64,000 nucleotides of DNA from Salinibacterium amurskyense (lineage in GTDB: Bacteria > Actinomycetota > Actinomycetes > Actinomycetales > Microbacteriaceae). Location of the stretch: the NCBI RefSeq assembly GCF_002797685.1, contig NZ_PGFH01000001.1, forward strand, positions 248,001-312,000, in the 5' to 3' direction. The position numbers were made by a program, and so were the translations under genes. Of the stretch, positions 16,770 through 25,396 are shown piece after piece; positions within the stretch are counted from its first letter, which is position 1, and each line of letters starts with the position of its first letter. The notes beneath the pieces were generated by a model. The model made no database searches. It had not been told where the DNA came from and saw only the letters and a list, made by a program, of their open reading frames with translations.

Positions 16770-16802
16770 TTCTGGCCTTCAATCAGAAACCCTCACTCAC
16801 GG

Positions 16803-17789
16803 ATGACGTCAACACTGGCCCGACGGCGGCCCGCCAACACGACCACCCTCTTCGACTGGAAACTCCTACTCGCGACGGTGGGCGTTGTTCTGCTGCTGAT
16901 CGCCTCCCTGTTCACGGGTGTTTACGACATTTTCGGGGCGGATGACGGCCAAAGAATGTTCGGCATCACGCGTGTTCCGCGAACGATCGCCCTGGTGCTC
17001 GCGGGCGCCGCGATGGCGATGAGCGGCTTGGTCATGCAGCTGTTGACGCAAAACCGTTTCGTGGAACCGACCACGACGGGCACCACCGAGTGGGCAGGTC
17101 TTGGCCTGCTCACCGTCATGATCCTCTTTCCGGGAGCCAGCATCCTCGCCCGCATGAGCGGTGCGGTCGTAGCCGCGTTCATTGGAACCGGAATCTTCTT
17201 CCTCTTCTTGCGCCGCGTCACGCTGCGTTCCTCGCTGATCGTGCCGATCGTCGGCATCATGCTCGGCTCGGTGGTCGGCGCCATCTCCACCTACATCGCT
17301 CTCTCGACGGACATGCTTCAAAGCCTCTCCGTGTGGTTCGCCGGCAGCTTCACCTCGGTGATGCGCGGGCAATACGAATTGCTCTGGATCGTTGCGCTCG
17401 TGGTCGTCGTGATCTTCTTGTTCGCCGATCGACTCACCGTGGCGGGACTCGGCCAAGACATTGCGACGAACGTCGGCGTGAACTACAACCAGATTTTGCT
17501 CATTGGCACCGCGCTCATCGCCGTGGCGACCGGAGTGGTGACGGTTGTCGTGGGTAATCTGCCGTTCCTCGGCCTGATCGTTCCCAACATCGTGTCGATG
17601 TTCCGTGGCGACGACCTGCGCAGCAACCTGCCCTGGGTGTGTTTACTGGGCATCGCGATTGTGACGGTGTGCGACATCGTCGGCCGCACGATCATCATGC
17701 CGTTCGAAGTTCCCGTGTCGCTCATCTTGGGTGTCGTGGGCGCGATCGTCTTCATTGCCCTTCTGTTGAAGCAGCGCCGTCGTGCATAG
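16803..17789 (+). CDS. Iron-siderophore ABC transporter permease, FecCD family (first subunit)
   Basis: This 328-aa polytopic permease has FecCD hallmarks: RVPRTIALVLAGAAMAMSGLVMQLLTQN (about residues 59-86), FVEPTTTGTTEWAGLG, and NLPFLGLIVPNIVSMFRGDDLR near the C-terminus. It is similar in layout to YclN/CeuB. It pairs with the second permease, whose start overlaps its stop by eight bases. Confidence 0.9.
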   Translation: MTSTLARRRPANTTTLFDWKLLLATVGVVLLLIASLFTGVYDIFGADDGQRMFGITRVPRTIALVLAGAAMAMSGLVMQLLTQNRFVEPTTTGTTEWAGLGLLTVMILFPGASILARMSGAVVAAFIGTGIFFLFLRRVTLRSSLIVPIVGIMLGSVVGAISTYIALSTDMLQSLSVWFAGSFTSVMRGQYELLWIVALVVVVIFLFADRLTVAGLGQDIATNVGVNYNQILLIGTALIAVATGVVTVVVGNLPFLGLIVPNIVSMFRGDDLRSNLPWVCLLGIAIVTVCDIVGRTIIMPFEVPVSLILGVVGAIVFIALLLKQRRRA

Positions 17790-18948
17790 CCCCGTGGATG
17801 CGCAGGAGACGCCGATCGTCGCGGTCGGGTCGGCGGCAAACTCGGAGACGAGTATTCAGAGCCCGAAGAAACCCAGGTTTGTGAAGCTGTCGAAGGCGCC
17901 CAAGAAGCCGAAGCCCGCGAAAGCCGCAAAGACGGCGGCTGGCTCGCCCGGCGTGACGGGGCCGTTCCCCACGGTGCAGGCGCGACGCCGCTACTGGACG
18001 CTCCTCAGCATCCTGAGTGTGCTCGCTGTGGCGATCGGGTTCGGCCTGCTCGCCTGGAACAACCCGATGCCGGTGGGCACAGAAGGGTTCTGGCTCATCG
18101 CTGAGCTGCGCGCCACCAACGTGATCGTGATTGCCGTCGTGGCCTTCTGCCAGGCGATTGCAACCGTGAGTTTTCAGACGGTGACAAATAACCGGATTCT
18201 CACGCCATCCATCATGGGTTTCGAGTCGCTGTACGTGGCCGTTCAAACCTCTGCGGTGTACTTCTTGGGCATCAGCGGCATCGTCGCCCTGCAGGGCCTC
18301 CCCCAGTTCTTGCTTCAGATCGCCCTGATGGTCGGGCTCTCACTGCTGCTGTACGGCTGGTTGCTTTCCGGAAAGTACGGCAACCTGCAGATCATGCTGC
18401 TCGTGGGCATCATCATCGGCGGCGGGCTGGGAGCAGTGTCGACGTTCATGCAGCGCCTGCTTACGCCCAGTGAGTTCGACATCCTGACGGCCCGCCTGTT
18501 CGGCTCCATCTCCAATGCGGATGCCAGCTACCTGCCCATCTCGCTCGTGCTCTGTCTGGTGGCCGGCACCGTGCTGCTCGCACAGGGCCGGCGCCTCAAC
18601 ATCATTGCGCTGGGTTCAGACACCGCCACGAATCTAGGAATCAGCTACCGCTTCGAGATCATGCGCGTGCTGTTCTTCGTATCGATTCTGATGGCTGTCT
18701 CGACGTCGCTCGTCGGCCCGATGACCTTCTTCGGGTTCTTGGTCGCCACGCTCGCCTACCAATTCGCGGACACCTACGACCATCGCCACATCTTCCCGAT
18801 CGCGGTATTGGCCGGGTTTGTGGTGCTGGGCGGAGCGTACTTCGTGATGAAGAACCTGTTCTACGCGCAAGGAGTCGTCTCGATCATCGTTGAACTTGTC
18901 GGAGGAACCGTCTTCCTCATCGTCATTCTGAGAAAGGGACGACTGTGA
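17782..18948 (+). CDS. Iron-siderophore ABC transporter permease, FecCD family (second subunit)
   Basis: This 388-aa permease has a hydrophilic Lys/Pro/Ala-rich N-terminus of about 70 residues (SPKKPRFVKLSKAPKKPKPAKAAK) that is longer than in typical YclO/CeuC proteins. The transmembrane core contains ATVSFQTVTNNRILTPSIMGFESLY and VGPMTFFGFLVATLAYQ. It starts with GTG inside the end of the previous gene and overlaps the ATPase start by four bases. The basic N-terminal extension is unusual; it could contact membrane lipid or the ATPase. Confidence 0.9.
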   Translation: MHSPVDAQETPIVAVGSAANSETSIQSPKKPRFVKLSKAPKKPKPAKAAKTAAGSPGVTGPFPTVQARRRYWTLLSILSVLAVAIGFGLLAWNNPMPVGTEGFWLIAELRATNVIVIAVVAFCQAIATVSFQTVTNNRILTPSIMGFESLYVAVQTSAVYFLGISGIVALQGLPQFLLQIALMVGLSLLLYGWLLSGKYGNLQIMLLVGIIIGGGLGAVSTFMQRLLTPSEFDILTARLFGSISNADASYLPISLVLCLVAGTVLLAQGRRLNIIALGSDTATNLGISYRFEIMRVLFFVSILMAVSTSLVGPMTFFGFLVATLAYQFADTYDHRHIFPIAVLAGFVVLGGAYFVMKNLFYAQGVVSIIVELVGGTVFLIVILRKGRL

Positions 18949-19700
18949 TCACCCTGAGCAATGTGGGCAAAAGCTATGGGCACGACGTGACCATCGGGCC
19001 CGTCGATCTTACGATCCCCGAGGGCGGCATCACCGCGCTCGTAGGGCCGAACGGTGCGGGCAAATCCACGCTGCTGACCATGATTGGCCGCCTGCTTGGG
19101 ATCGACTCCGGCCACATCGAAGTCGCAGGCTACGACGTCGCGAAGACTAAGTCGAAAGACCTCGCCAAGATCATCGCGATCCTGCGGCAAGAAAACCACT
19201 TCATCGCCCGCCTCACGGTGCGTCAACTCGTGGGATTCAGCCGCTTTCCGTATTCGCAAGGTCGACTGACCGAAGCGGATGAGGTGGCGATCAACAACTC
19301 CATCACCTTTCTGAACCTTGAAGGCCTGCAAGACCGCTATCTTGACGAGCTCTCAGGCGGACAGCGCCAACGCGCCTACGTTGCCATGGTGCTCGCGCAA
19401 GACACCGAATATGTGCTTCTGGATGAGCCCCTCAACAACCTCGACATGAAGCACTCGGTTCAGATGATGCGCCACCTGAAGCGCGCCGCCCAAGAACTCG
19501 GTCGCACCATCATCATCGTGCTCCACGACATCAACTTTGCCGGGCACTACGCCGACCACATCTGCGCCGTCAAAGACGGCCAAGTCACCGAGTTCGGAAC
19601 GCCCGCTGAGATCTTGACCGATGACGTGCTCACCCGAATCTTTGACACACCCGTTCACGTCATCGACGGCCCTAACGGTGCCCTCGCTGTGTACTACTAG
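18945..19700 (+). CDS. Iron-siderophore ABC transporter ATP-binding protein
   Basis: This 251-aa ATPase energises siderophore uptake. It shows Walker A GPNGAGKST (about residues 34-42), the Q-loop region LRQENHF, signature LSGGQRQRAYVAMVL, Walker B YVLLDEPLNNLD and the switch histidine in IIVLHDINFAGHYAD. Length and signature match FepC/YclP-type ATPases. It is the last gene of the iron-regulated operon. Confidence 0.93.
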   Translation: MITLSNVGKSYGHDVTIGPVDLTIPEGGITALVGPNGAGKSTLLTMIGRLLGIDSGHIEVAGYDVAKTKSKDLAKIIAILRQENHFIARLTVRQLVGFSRFPYSQGRLTEADEVAINNSITFLNLEGLQDRYLDELSGGQRQRAYVAMVLAQDTEYVLLDEPLNNLDMKHSVQMMRHLKRAAQELGRTIIIVLHDINFAGHYADHICAVKDGQVTEFGTPAEILTDDVLTRIFDTPVHVIDGPNGALAVYY

Positions 19701-19813
19701 CGCTGCCTCACGGCGACACCGTTAGCTCCGGCGGCCGTCCCGTCCCAGCGGGCCGCACCCCTGCAGGTAATGTCGTGAGTATTCATCGCCTGCAACGACG
19801 AGAAGGGGTTCCG

Positions 19814-20239
19814 ATGTTTCAAACGAACGGTTCGTCGACGGAAATGGCAGACTCCGAGCGGGGGCTCAGCTGGCGGGTGGTCGGTCGGATAGAGCAAGGC
19901 TTAGTGATAATCGTTGCGATCACCGTCAATGGGTTAGAGATTCCCTATGAGTACTCCGTGCGAGAGAAGCGAACAGAATCCGGGTCTTGGTTCGATATAG
20001 AAATCGGAGCTTTCGGAACCAGCCCGATAGGGCAGCTGAAATTGGGCCTGAGCCCGGTCTACTTTGATTCTGCGCAAGACCGTGATCCGGTAGTCCTGCT
20101 TGCGATTGAGGCGGTTCTCGCTTGGGAGCCCCATGGAGCTGGGATGCGCAGGGGCGACGGCTACAACCGCTGCACCTTTAAAGGCGTGCAGTACCGATTG
20201 AGTGACTTTGGTCCGTATTTTGACGATGAGGGGCGCTGA
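19814..20239 (+). CDS. Tandem paralogue 1 of an unrecognised 141-aa family
   Basis: I do not recognise this family. The protein is soluble-looking, with no signal peptide or membrane helix. It has a variable N-terminus, then AITVNGLEIPYEY (about residues 39-51), IEIGAFGTSPIGQLKLGLSP, the helix DPVVLLAIEAVLAW, and a very conserved C-terminus with GMRRGDGYNRCTFKGVQYRL and SDFGPYF. Start chosen at MFQTNGS, which aligns with both later copies and follows AGAAGGGG. The stop overlaps the next ATG (TGATG). G+C appears lower than in flanking genes. Tandem immunity-protein paralogues are one possibility, but no cognate toxin is seen here. Confidence 0.75.
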   Translation: MFQTNGSSTEMADSERGLSWRVVGRIEQGLVIIVAITVNGLEIPYEYSVREKRTESGSWFDIEIGAFGTSPIGQLKLGLSPVYFDSAQDRDPVVLLAIEAVLAWEPHGAGMRRGDGYNRCTFKGVQYRLSDFGPYFDDEGR

Positions 20240-20664
20240 TGTTTCAGCTGAGTGAGTCAGATACGAGGATGACGGACCCTGATAGGAGAATCACCTGGCG
20301 CCATGTAGGCAACATCGAGCAGGGTTTGGTGAGTATTGCCGCGATAACGGTCAACGGAGTGGAGATTCCTTACGAATACCGGGTCGAGCAGGAGCTCGAC
20401 AAATCTGACCCTTGGTACAACATTCAGCTTGGAGCTTTTGGTACAAGCCCGATAGGTCAGCTCGAGATGGGCCTGAGCCCGGTCTACTTTGATTCTGCGC
20501 AAGACCGTGATCCGATAGTGCTTTTAGCGATTGAAGCGGTTCTCGCGTGGAGCCCGTACGGGCTTGGCATGCGCAGGGGCGACGGTTACAACCGCTGCAC
20601 GTTCAAGGGCGTGCAGTACCGATTGAGTGACTTTGGTCCGTATTTTGACGATGAGGGGCGCTGA
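20239..20664 (+). CDS. Tandem paralogue 2 of an unrecognised 141-aa family
   Basis: This is the same length as copy 1 and colinear with it throughout. It differs mainly in the first third (ITWRHVGNIEQGLVS, YRVEQELDKSDPWYNIQLGAFG) and at SPYGLGM, where copies 1 and 3 have EPHGAGM. From GDGYNRC to the end the protein is identical to copy 1. GAGGGGCGC before the ATG acts as its ribosome binding site within the preceding gene. Coupled translation of the three copies is expected. Confidence 0.75.
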   Translation: MFQLSESDTRMTDPDRRITWRHVGNIEQGLVSIAAITVNGVEIPYEYRVEQELDKSDPWYNIQLGAFGTSPIGQLEMGLSPVYFDSAQDRDPIVLLAIEAVLAWSPYGLGMRRGDGYNRCTFKGVQYRLSDFGPYFDDEGR

Positions 20665-21095
20665 TGTTTCAGACAAATGGGTCAAAGACGGAAATGACGG
20701 ACTCCGAAAGGGGGCTCAGCTGGCGACTTGTCGGAGTAATCGACCAAAATACAGTGACTATCGCTGCGATCACCGTCGATGGGGTGGAGATTCCCTATGA
20801 GTACTACGTGCAAGAGAAGCGGAACGAGTCCGAGCCTTGGTTTGACATAGAAATCGGAGCTTTTGGCACTAGTCCTACTGGCCAACTCACACTGGGCCTC
20901 AGCCCGGTCTACTTTGGTTCTGCAACAGAACGCGATCCTGTAGTTCTCCTCGCGATTGAAGCGGTTCTCGCTTGGGAGCCCCATGGAGCTGGGATGCGCA
21001 GGGGCGACGGTTACAACCGCTGCACGTTCAAGGGCGTGCAGTACCGATTGAGTGACTTTGGTCCGTATTTTTCAGAGGCGCCCGATGCGCTGTAG
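20664..21095 (+). CDS. Tandem paralogue 3 of an unrecognised 143-aa family
   Basis: The third copy has a slightly different end: SEAPDAL replaces DDEGR after GPYF. The N-terminal half resembles copy 1 (MFQTNGSKTEMTDSERGLSW, WFDIEIGAFGTSP). Its DNA is mosaic: the EPHGAGM block matches copy 1, whereas the following RGDGYNRC block matches copy 2. This indicates gene conversion or unequal crossover. A strong inverted repeat lies 70 bases downstream. Function unknown. Confidence 0.75.
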   Translation: MFQTNGSKTEMTDSERGLSWRLVGVIDQNTVTIAAITVDGVEIPYEYYVQEKRNESEPWFDIEIGAFGTSPTGQLTLGLSPVYFGSATERDPVVLLAIEAVLAWEPHGAGMRRGDGYNRCTFKGVQYRLSDFGPYFSEAPDAL

Positions 21096-21165
21096 GGCAT
21101 CCACCGCCTGAATGGTGTGGCCCAATCGCACCTGTCGAACAGAATGATCACGGGTGGAAACACTA

Positions 21166-21194
21166 AAGGCCGGCCTCACGAAGAGACCGGCCTT
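21166..21194. terminator. Bidirectional hairpin between the paralogue array and purB
   Basis: AAGGCCGG (21166-21173) and CCGGCCTT (21187-21194) form an 8-bp stem with a 13-base loop. It ends 15 bases from the purB stop and can serve both converging units. Confidence 0.65.
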
Positions 21195-21208
21195 CCATAG
21201 AGCGTGAA

Positions 21209-22600
21209 CTACTTGGTGTCGCCGAGGTAGTCGACGAGCGAGCTGGCAAGGCCGACATAGGTGGCCGGCGTCAGCGCCTGCAAACGGGCTTTGGCATCCG
21301 CACCAATGTCGAGCCCTGAGATGAACTCGGTGAGGTCGACGGAGTTGATGCGCTTGCCGCGCGTGAGTTCCTTGAGGATGGCGTAGGGGTCGCTGATGGT
21401 GCTGCGGCCCGCGGTGACCTCGGCGCGAATGACCGTCTGGATGGCCTCGCCGAGGATCTCCCAGTTGCTGTCGAGATCAGCGTCGAGAGCCACCGGGTCA
21501 AGGGCGATCTCCTTGAGGCCGCGCTCGATGTTGTCGAGAGCGAGCAGCGAGTGACCGTAGGCGACGCCCACGTTGCGCTGCGTCGTGGAGTCGGTGAGGT
21601 CGCGCTGGAGTCGTGAAGTCACGAGAGTCTGAGCGAGCGACTCGAGAAGAGCGCTCGAGAGCTCGAGGTTGGCCTCAGCGTTTTCGAAGCGGATCGGGTT
21701 GATCTTGTGCGGCATTGTCGACGAACCGGTTGCGCCCGCCTGCGGAATCTGGCGGAAGTAGCCCATCGAAATGTATGACCACACGTCGGTGCAGAGGTTG
21801 TGCAGCACGCGGTTCGCGTGACTGGTGGCCTGGTACAGCTCGACTTGCCAGTCGTGCGATTCGATTTGCGTGGTCAGCGGGTTCCAGTCGAGCCCGAGGG
21901 ACTCCACGAACTCCTTCGAGAGGGCTGGCCAGTTCTGCTCGGGGTCTGCAGCGAGGTGGGCGGCGAACGTGCCAGTCGCTCCGCTGAACTTGCCGAGGTA
22001 GCTAATGCCCTCAACGCGAGTCAGGATGCGGTCAAGACGGTACACGAAGACCGCGAATTCCTTACCCATGGTGGTCGGCGTCGCCGGCTGACCGTGGGTG
22101 TGAGCGAGCATCGCGTTGTCGCGCATGAGCTCGGACTGCGCGCGAAGCGCAGCCAGCACGGTACGGAACTTGGGCAGCCAGACTTCGCGTACGGCATCCG
22201 AAATGGTGAGCGCGTAGGAGAGGTTGTTGATGTCTTCGCTCGTGGCGGCGAAGTGAGTGAGTTCAGCGATTGCGGTGAGGCCGAGCTCGTCGAGCTTGGC
22301 GCGCACGAGGTACTCGACGGCCTTGACGTCGTGGCGGGTGGTGGCTTCGAGGCGAGCGAGCTCATCGATCTGCTCTTGGCCAAAATCGGTGGCGAAGGCG
22401 CGCAGGGCGGTGACCTGTTCGGCGCTCATCGGGCTCGAACCAAACAGGCTCTTGCTCGTGAGGAAAATCAGCCATTCGACTTCAACGTGCACGCGGGCCC
22501 GGTTGAGGCCTGCCTCGGAGAGGTGCTCGCCCAGAGCCGAAACGGCGGGACGGTAGCGACCATCGAGGGGACTCAGTGGTTGAACGGGCAACGGGCTCAT
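21209..22600 (-). CDS. purB: Adenylosuccinate lyase
   Basis: This 463-aa member of the fumarase/aspartase superfamily acts twice in purine synthesis, releasing fumarate from SAICAR and from adenylosuccinate. The sequence shows LSPLDGRYRPAVSALG at the N-terminus, FAATSEDINNLSYAL, the THGQPATPTTMGKE motif with catalytic His, and the flexible-loop signature QAGATGSSTMPHKINPIRFENAEAN. Length matches the E. coli-like PurB group. Start chosen at MSPLPVQ; an in-frame upstream extension lacks family similarity. It lies eight bases after the phosphatase gene, likely cotranscribed. Confidence 0.95.
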   Translation of the reverse strand: MSPLPVQPLSPLDGRYRPAVSALGEHLSEAGLNRARVHVEVEWLIFLTSKSLFGSSPMSAEQVTALRAFATDFGQEQIDELARLEATTRHDVKAVEYLVRAKLDELGLTAIAELTHFAATSEDINNLSYALTISDAVREVWLPKFRTVLAALRAQSELMRDNAMLAHTHGQPATPTTMGKEFAVFVYRLDRILTRVEGISYLGKFSGATGTFAAHLAADPEQNWPALSKEFVESLGLDWNPLTTQIESHDWQVELYQATSHANRVLHNLCTDVWSYISMGYFRQIPQAGATGSSTMPHKINPIRFENAEANLELSSALLESLAQTLVTSRLQRDLTDSTTQRNVGVAYGHSLLALDNIERGLKEIALDPVALDADLDSNWEILGEAIQTVIRAEVTAGRSTISDPYAILKELTRGKRINSVDLTEFISGLDIGADAKARLQALTPATYVGLASSLVDYLGDTK

Positions 22601-22608
22601 GGGGCTCC

Positions 22609-23139
22609 CTAGTTGTTTGCGGTGGATGCCGAGATACCTGGCGTGATCTGACGAAATAGTGAGCCGCAAGCCTGCTCAATCATGCCGAGGACATGATCAA
22701 AAAGTGCGGCATCCGAATAGTAGGGGTCTGGCACGTCAATGAGCGGAGCGAGTTCGCTGTCAAAGCTCAACATGGGCTGCACTTTCGATCGGTCTTGATC
22801 GTTGGGTGCCCACGTGCGCAGAATTCGTTCCTGTCCTCGATCGAACGCGACAATGAGGTCGAACTTGTCAAACCATTCGGGGTCGAACTGGCGGGCGCGA
22901 TGCCCAGAACCATTGTAGCCGCGTGCTGCAAGGGCGTTAATGGTGCGGTCGTCGGCAGCTTCACCCACATGCCAATCGCCGGTTCCTGCTGACGTGACGG
23001 CGATGTAGTGCTCGAGACCGGCCTGAGCGACGAGGTCTCGGAAGACCGCTTCGGCCATCGGCGACCGGCAGATGTTTCCGGTGCACACGAAACAGATCCG
23101 GAAGGCAGTCGAGTCAGAGAGTGCTCGCTCGAAGGTCAT
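22609..23139 (-). CDS. Low-molecular-weight protein-tyrosine phosphatase
   Basis: This 176-aa cytoplasmic phosphatase has the P-loop FVCTGNICRSPMAEAVF (about residues 17-33), with nucleophile Cys and Arg, and the general-acid Asp in VPDPYYSD near residue 137. The C-terminal helix ends with ITPGISASTANN. Length is typical. In actinobacteria such enzymes (PtpA type) dephosphorylate protein tyrosines, but the target is unknown. It lies directly upstream of purB on the same strand. Confidence 0.9.
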   Translation of the reverse strand: MTFERALSDSTAFRICFVCTGNICRSPMAEAVFRDLVAQAGLEHYIAVTSAGTGDWHVGEAADDRTINALAARGYNGSGHRARQFDPEWFDKFDLIVAFDRGQERILRTWAPNDQDRSKVQPMLSFDSELAPLIDVPDPYYSDAALFDHVLGMIEQACGSLFRQITPGISASTANN

Positions 23140-23264
23140 GCCTCATTGTGTCGCAGTTTCGCCTCCTCAACAGCGACGGTCGCGGGATTCTCATCCCCGA
23201 TACCTGTCGGTCACCGATCTGTGGGGCGCTGTTTAGCGAGAGTTGGAGCCGCGAAAGGTAGAAC

Positions 23265-23525
23265 ATGACAACTCCCCCGAATGCGATGGCTCGTGATGCC
23301 CTCGACTTTCAAGCGCAACAACTCCGCATGATTCTCGAACGACTGACCTATGTGAGGAGCCTCTTGCCCGAGGCCAGCATCGACTGGCGTGGCCCTGCCC
23401 AGCAGCTCTTCGACGCCGGGGTTGGAGAGTTGCATCGCGACCTTGCCTGCGTTCGCAGGTTGATCGAGGCTGCGGAAAATCGAACCGTGATGGCCGCCAG
23501 TCAGATGGGTTCCTATGTCGGATAG
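23265..23525 (+). CDS. Small helical WXG100/ESX-like protein
   Basis: This 86-aa all-helical protein has a central turn DWRGPAQQLF (about residues 45-54). That is comparable to the WxG turn of ESX secretion substrates, with Arg at the x position, flanked by two amphipathic helices. AAAGG lies nine bases before the ATG. Its 3' end overlaps the start of the next gene by 11 bases, so the two are coupled. The WXG100 assignment is by architecture only. It may be a partner or chaperone for export of the large neighbouring protein. Confidence 0.6.
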   Translation: MTTPPNAMARDALDFQAQQLRMILERLTYVRSLLPEASIDWRGPAQQLFDAGVGELHRDLACVRRLIEAAENRTVMAASQMGSYVG

Positions 23526-24942
23526 TCTCACCATCTCGGGAGGCGGCAGTGTCTCCGTCGCCACCACTGAAATGCTCGTCAGCGCGAGTGCGCTTCACCG
23601 CGCTGCGAGTATGTCGCGAGACATCGCGGGCGCGGTTTCGATGGTGGATGCTCGGCTCACAACGAATCAGCTCGTGACGTTGGGCATCCCCACCGCTGCC
23701 GCACTCGCGGAGAACGATCTCGATTGCGCGTTCGCTGAGCTTCAGTCGGTCGCGCAGCGCGCGGAGAGGCTGAGCAGCTTGGTGCGATTTGCCGCGGAAA
23801 GCTACGGCATGGCGGAGGCCGTTGCCGAGGGGCTGAGTCGGAGGTTCACCGCCGAAGCCGCTGCGCTGTTCGGATTCTTGTTCCCGAAACACCTTCTGGT
23901 GTGGGGGGCCACCCTTGTTGGCTTGCCGATACTGTTCGGCTTCACAGCAGCAGCGTTGGTGACAGGGCGCCAACCCGCAGAGTTGCTGGGTGATAAGGAA
24001 CTCATGGCGGGGCTCAACGCCCTGATTTCTGACCCACTCTTCGTGCAAACTGTGCGCTTGGGCGTGATGAATGTCGATGAGATTGTTGCCGGGGCAAGCG
24101 GGTTACCGCCGTCGCTCGTGGCGTTGCTGAGCGCTGCAGGACTGATTGGGTTGTCGTCATCAGCGGCGGGCGTCGGACGCTTGGCAGGAGTAGCGGGGAT
24201 GATGGCCGAAACTCCCGTAGCGCTCGTGAGTAGAACCGACACGACACCAGTGAAGCCAGCACAGACCGTGGGCGAGCGGGCCGAGCGAATTCCGCAGCAC
24301 ACCGAAGAGAGTCCCTTTCAAGTGCGCGTCGAAAAGACCTCGCGCCCCGGAGAGGAAGACACCTTCGAGGTCTATATCGGCGGCACTGTGGACTTCGCAT
24401 TTGGAGACTCCGCGCAGCCTTTTGATGGTTCAAGCAACGTCAACCTCGCTGCCGGTCAGGAGGCGGCGGCGATGAAGGCCGTGCTGATGGCGATGGAGGA
24501 GGCTGGGATCACGGCCGAAAGCGAGGTGATGCTCAACGGTTACTCGCAGGGTGGTGCCGTTGCCGCGATGATCGCGGCGACCGGCGACTACAACGTCACG
24601 GGAGTTCTGTCATTCGGGGGTAATACCGGCCAAATTCCTATTCCGGTCGGCGTGGATGCCGTACTTGTCGAGCATGAGGACGACATCGTTCCCGCTGCAG
24701 GCGGCGCCCAAGACAACCAGCACGCAACGATCGTGACCCGCGAAGCCTTCGGAGGAAGACAGTTACCCGAGGGGGTTCTTGCTCCCGCGCATCAATTGAA
24801 CGAATACCGCGACACGGCACAACTCATGGATGTCGACGCGAGCGATGAACTTCGGGCGGCGATCGCACGCATTACGCCGAAGACTTACGACGATGCCTCG
24901 ACGACGGTCACGAGCTACGAGTTCGAGCGGGTGCAGCCCTAG
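23515..24942 (+). CDS. Large ESX-associated-type protein with C-terminal alpha/beta-hydrolase domain
   Basis: This 475-aa protein has no standard signal peptide. Residues 20-110 are predicted helical, rich in Ala and Arg, like an ESX-type N-domain. A hydrophobic stretch lies at about 120-150, and another Gly/Ala-rich one near 200-230. The C-terminal half looks like an alpha/beta-hydrolase: nucleophile elbow NGYSQGG (Ser344), an acid in VEHEDDIVP (Asp389/390), and a His in APAHQLNEY (His426). The family is not recognised by name. It may be a secreted lipase, esterase or peptidoglycan-active enzyme; this is inference. Confidence 0.65.
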   Translation: MSDSLTISGGGSVSVATTEMLVSASALHRAASMSRDIAGAVSMVDARLTTNQLVTLGIPTAAALAENDLDCAFAELQSVAQRAERLSSLVRFAAESYGMAEAVAEGLSRRFTAEAAALFGFLFPKHLLVWGATLVGLPILFGFTAAALVTGRQPAELLGDKELMAGLNALISDPLFVQTVRLGVMNVDEIVAGASGLPPSLVALLSAAGLIGLSSSAAGVGRLAGVAGMMAETPVALVSRTDTTPVKPAQTVGERAERIPQHTEESPFQVRVEKTSRPGEEDTFEVYIGGTVDFAFGDSAQPFDGSSNVNLAAGQEAAAMKAVLMAMEEAGITAESEVMLNGYSQGGAVAAMIAATGDYNVTGVLSFGGNTGQIPIPVGVDAVLVEHEDDIVPAAGGAQDNQHATIVTREAFGGRQLPEGVLAPAHQLNEYRDTAQLMDVDASDELRAAIARITPKTYDDASTTVTSYEFERVQP

Positions 24943-25334
24943 CGGTTCTTGCCGACAATCGGGCGAACCAAGATGCCGATGAACCAGCTGATGAGACCGA
25001 GCACGAGAGCGCCGAGAACGCCCCACCAGAAGCCATTGACGACGAGCCCGAAGCCGAACAGGCTCGAGATCCAGCTCGTGAGCAGAAGGAGAAGACCATT
25101 CACCACGAGGGCAAGCAGGCCGAGGGTCAGAACATACAGCGGGAAGGCAACGATACGAATGAGGTTGCCCAGCACGCCATTGACGATTCCAAAGACAGCC
25201 GCGACGAGCAAGAAGGTCAGCACGACCTCAAGAGTTCCCCCAGGGGAGAAAGGAACAATCTCAACCCCGGCGACAACCACCGTAGTAAGCCACAAAGCAA
25301 GAGCATTGATCAGCAAGCGCACGATGATTCTCAT
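24939..25334 (-). CDS. Phage holin family 4-like small membrane protein
   Basis: This 131-aa protein has four hydrophobic segments (LLINALALWLTTVVVAGVEIVPF, VVLTFLLVAAVFGIVNGVLGNLI, FPLYVLTLGLLALVVNGLLLLL, FWWGVLGALVLGLISWFIGILV). The pattern FPLYVLTLGLLALVVNGLLLLLTSW is typical of the widespread 'phage holin family protein' (Phage_holin_4_2) group, which is usually chromosomal and not phage-derived. Its stop overlaps the convergent hydrolase stop by four bases. Confidence 0.85.
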   Translation of the reverse strand: MRIIVRLLINALALWLTTVVVAGVEIVPFSPGGTLEVVLTFLLVAAVFGIVNGVLGNLIRIVAFPLYVLTLGLLALVVNGLLLLLTSWISSLFGFGLVVNGFWWGVLGALVLGLISWFIGILVRPIVGKNR

Positions 25335-25396
25335 GCGTTAACTATGCACCCCGAATTTAGGAAGCCGCAATGGTTGCTCGCCTCTAGGCTGGTGAC

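Noticed and set aside
24939-25334. Prophage remnant suggested by the holin-like protein
   Set aside because: No endolysin, integrase or structural phage gene is nearby; this family is common as a chromosomal membrane protein.
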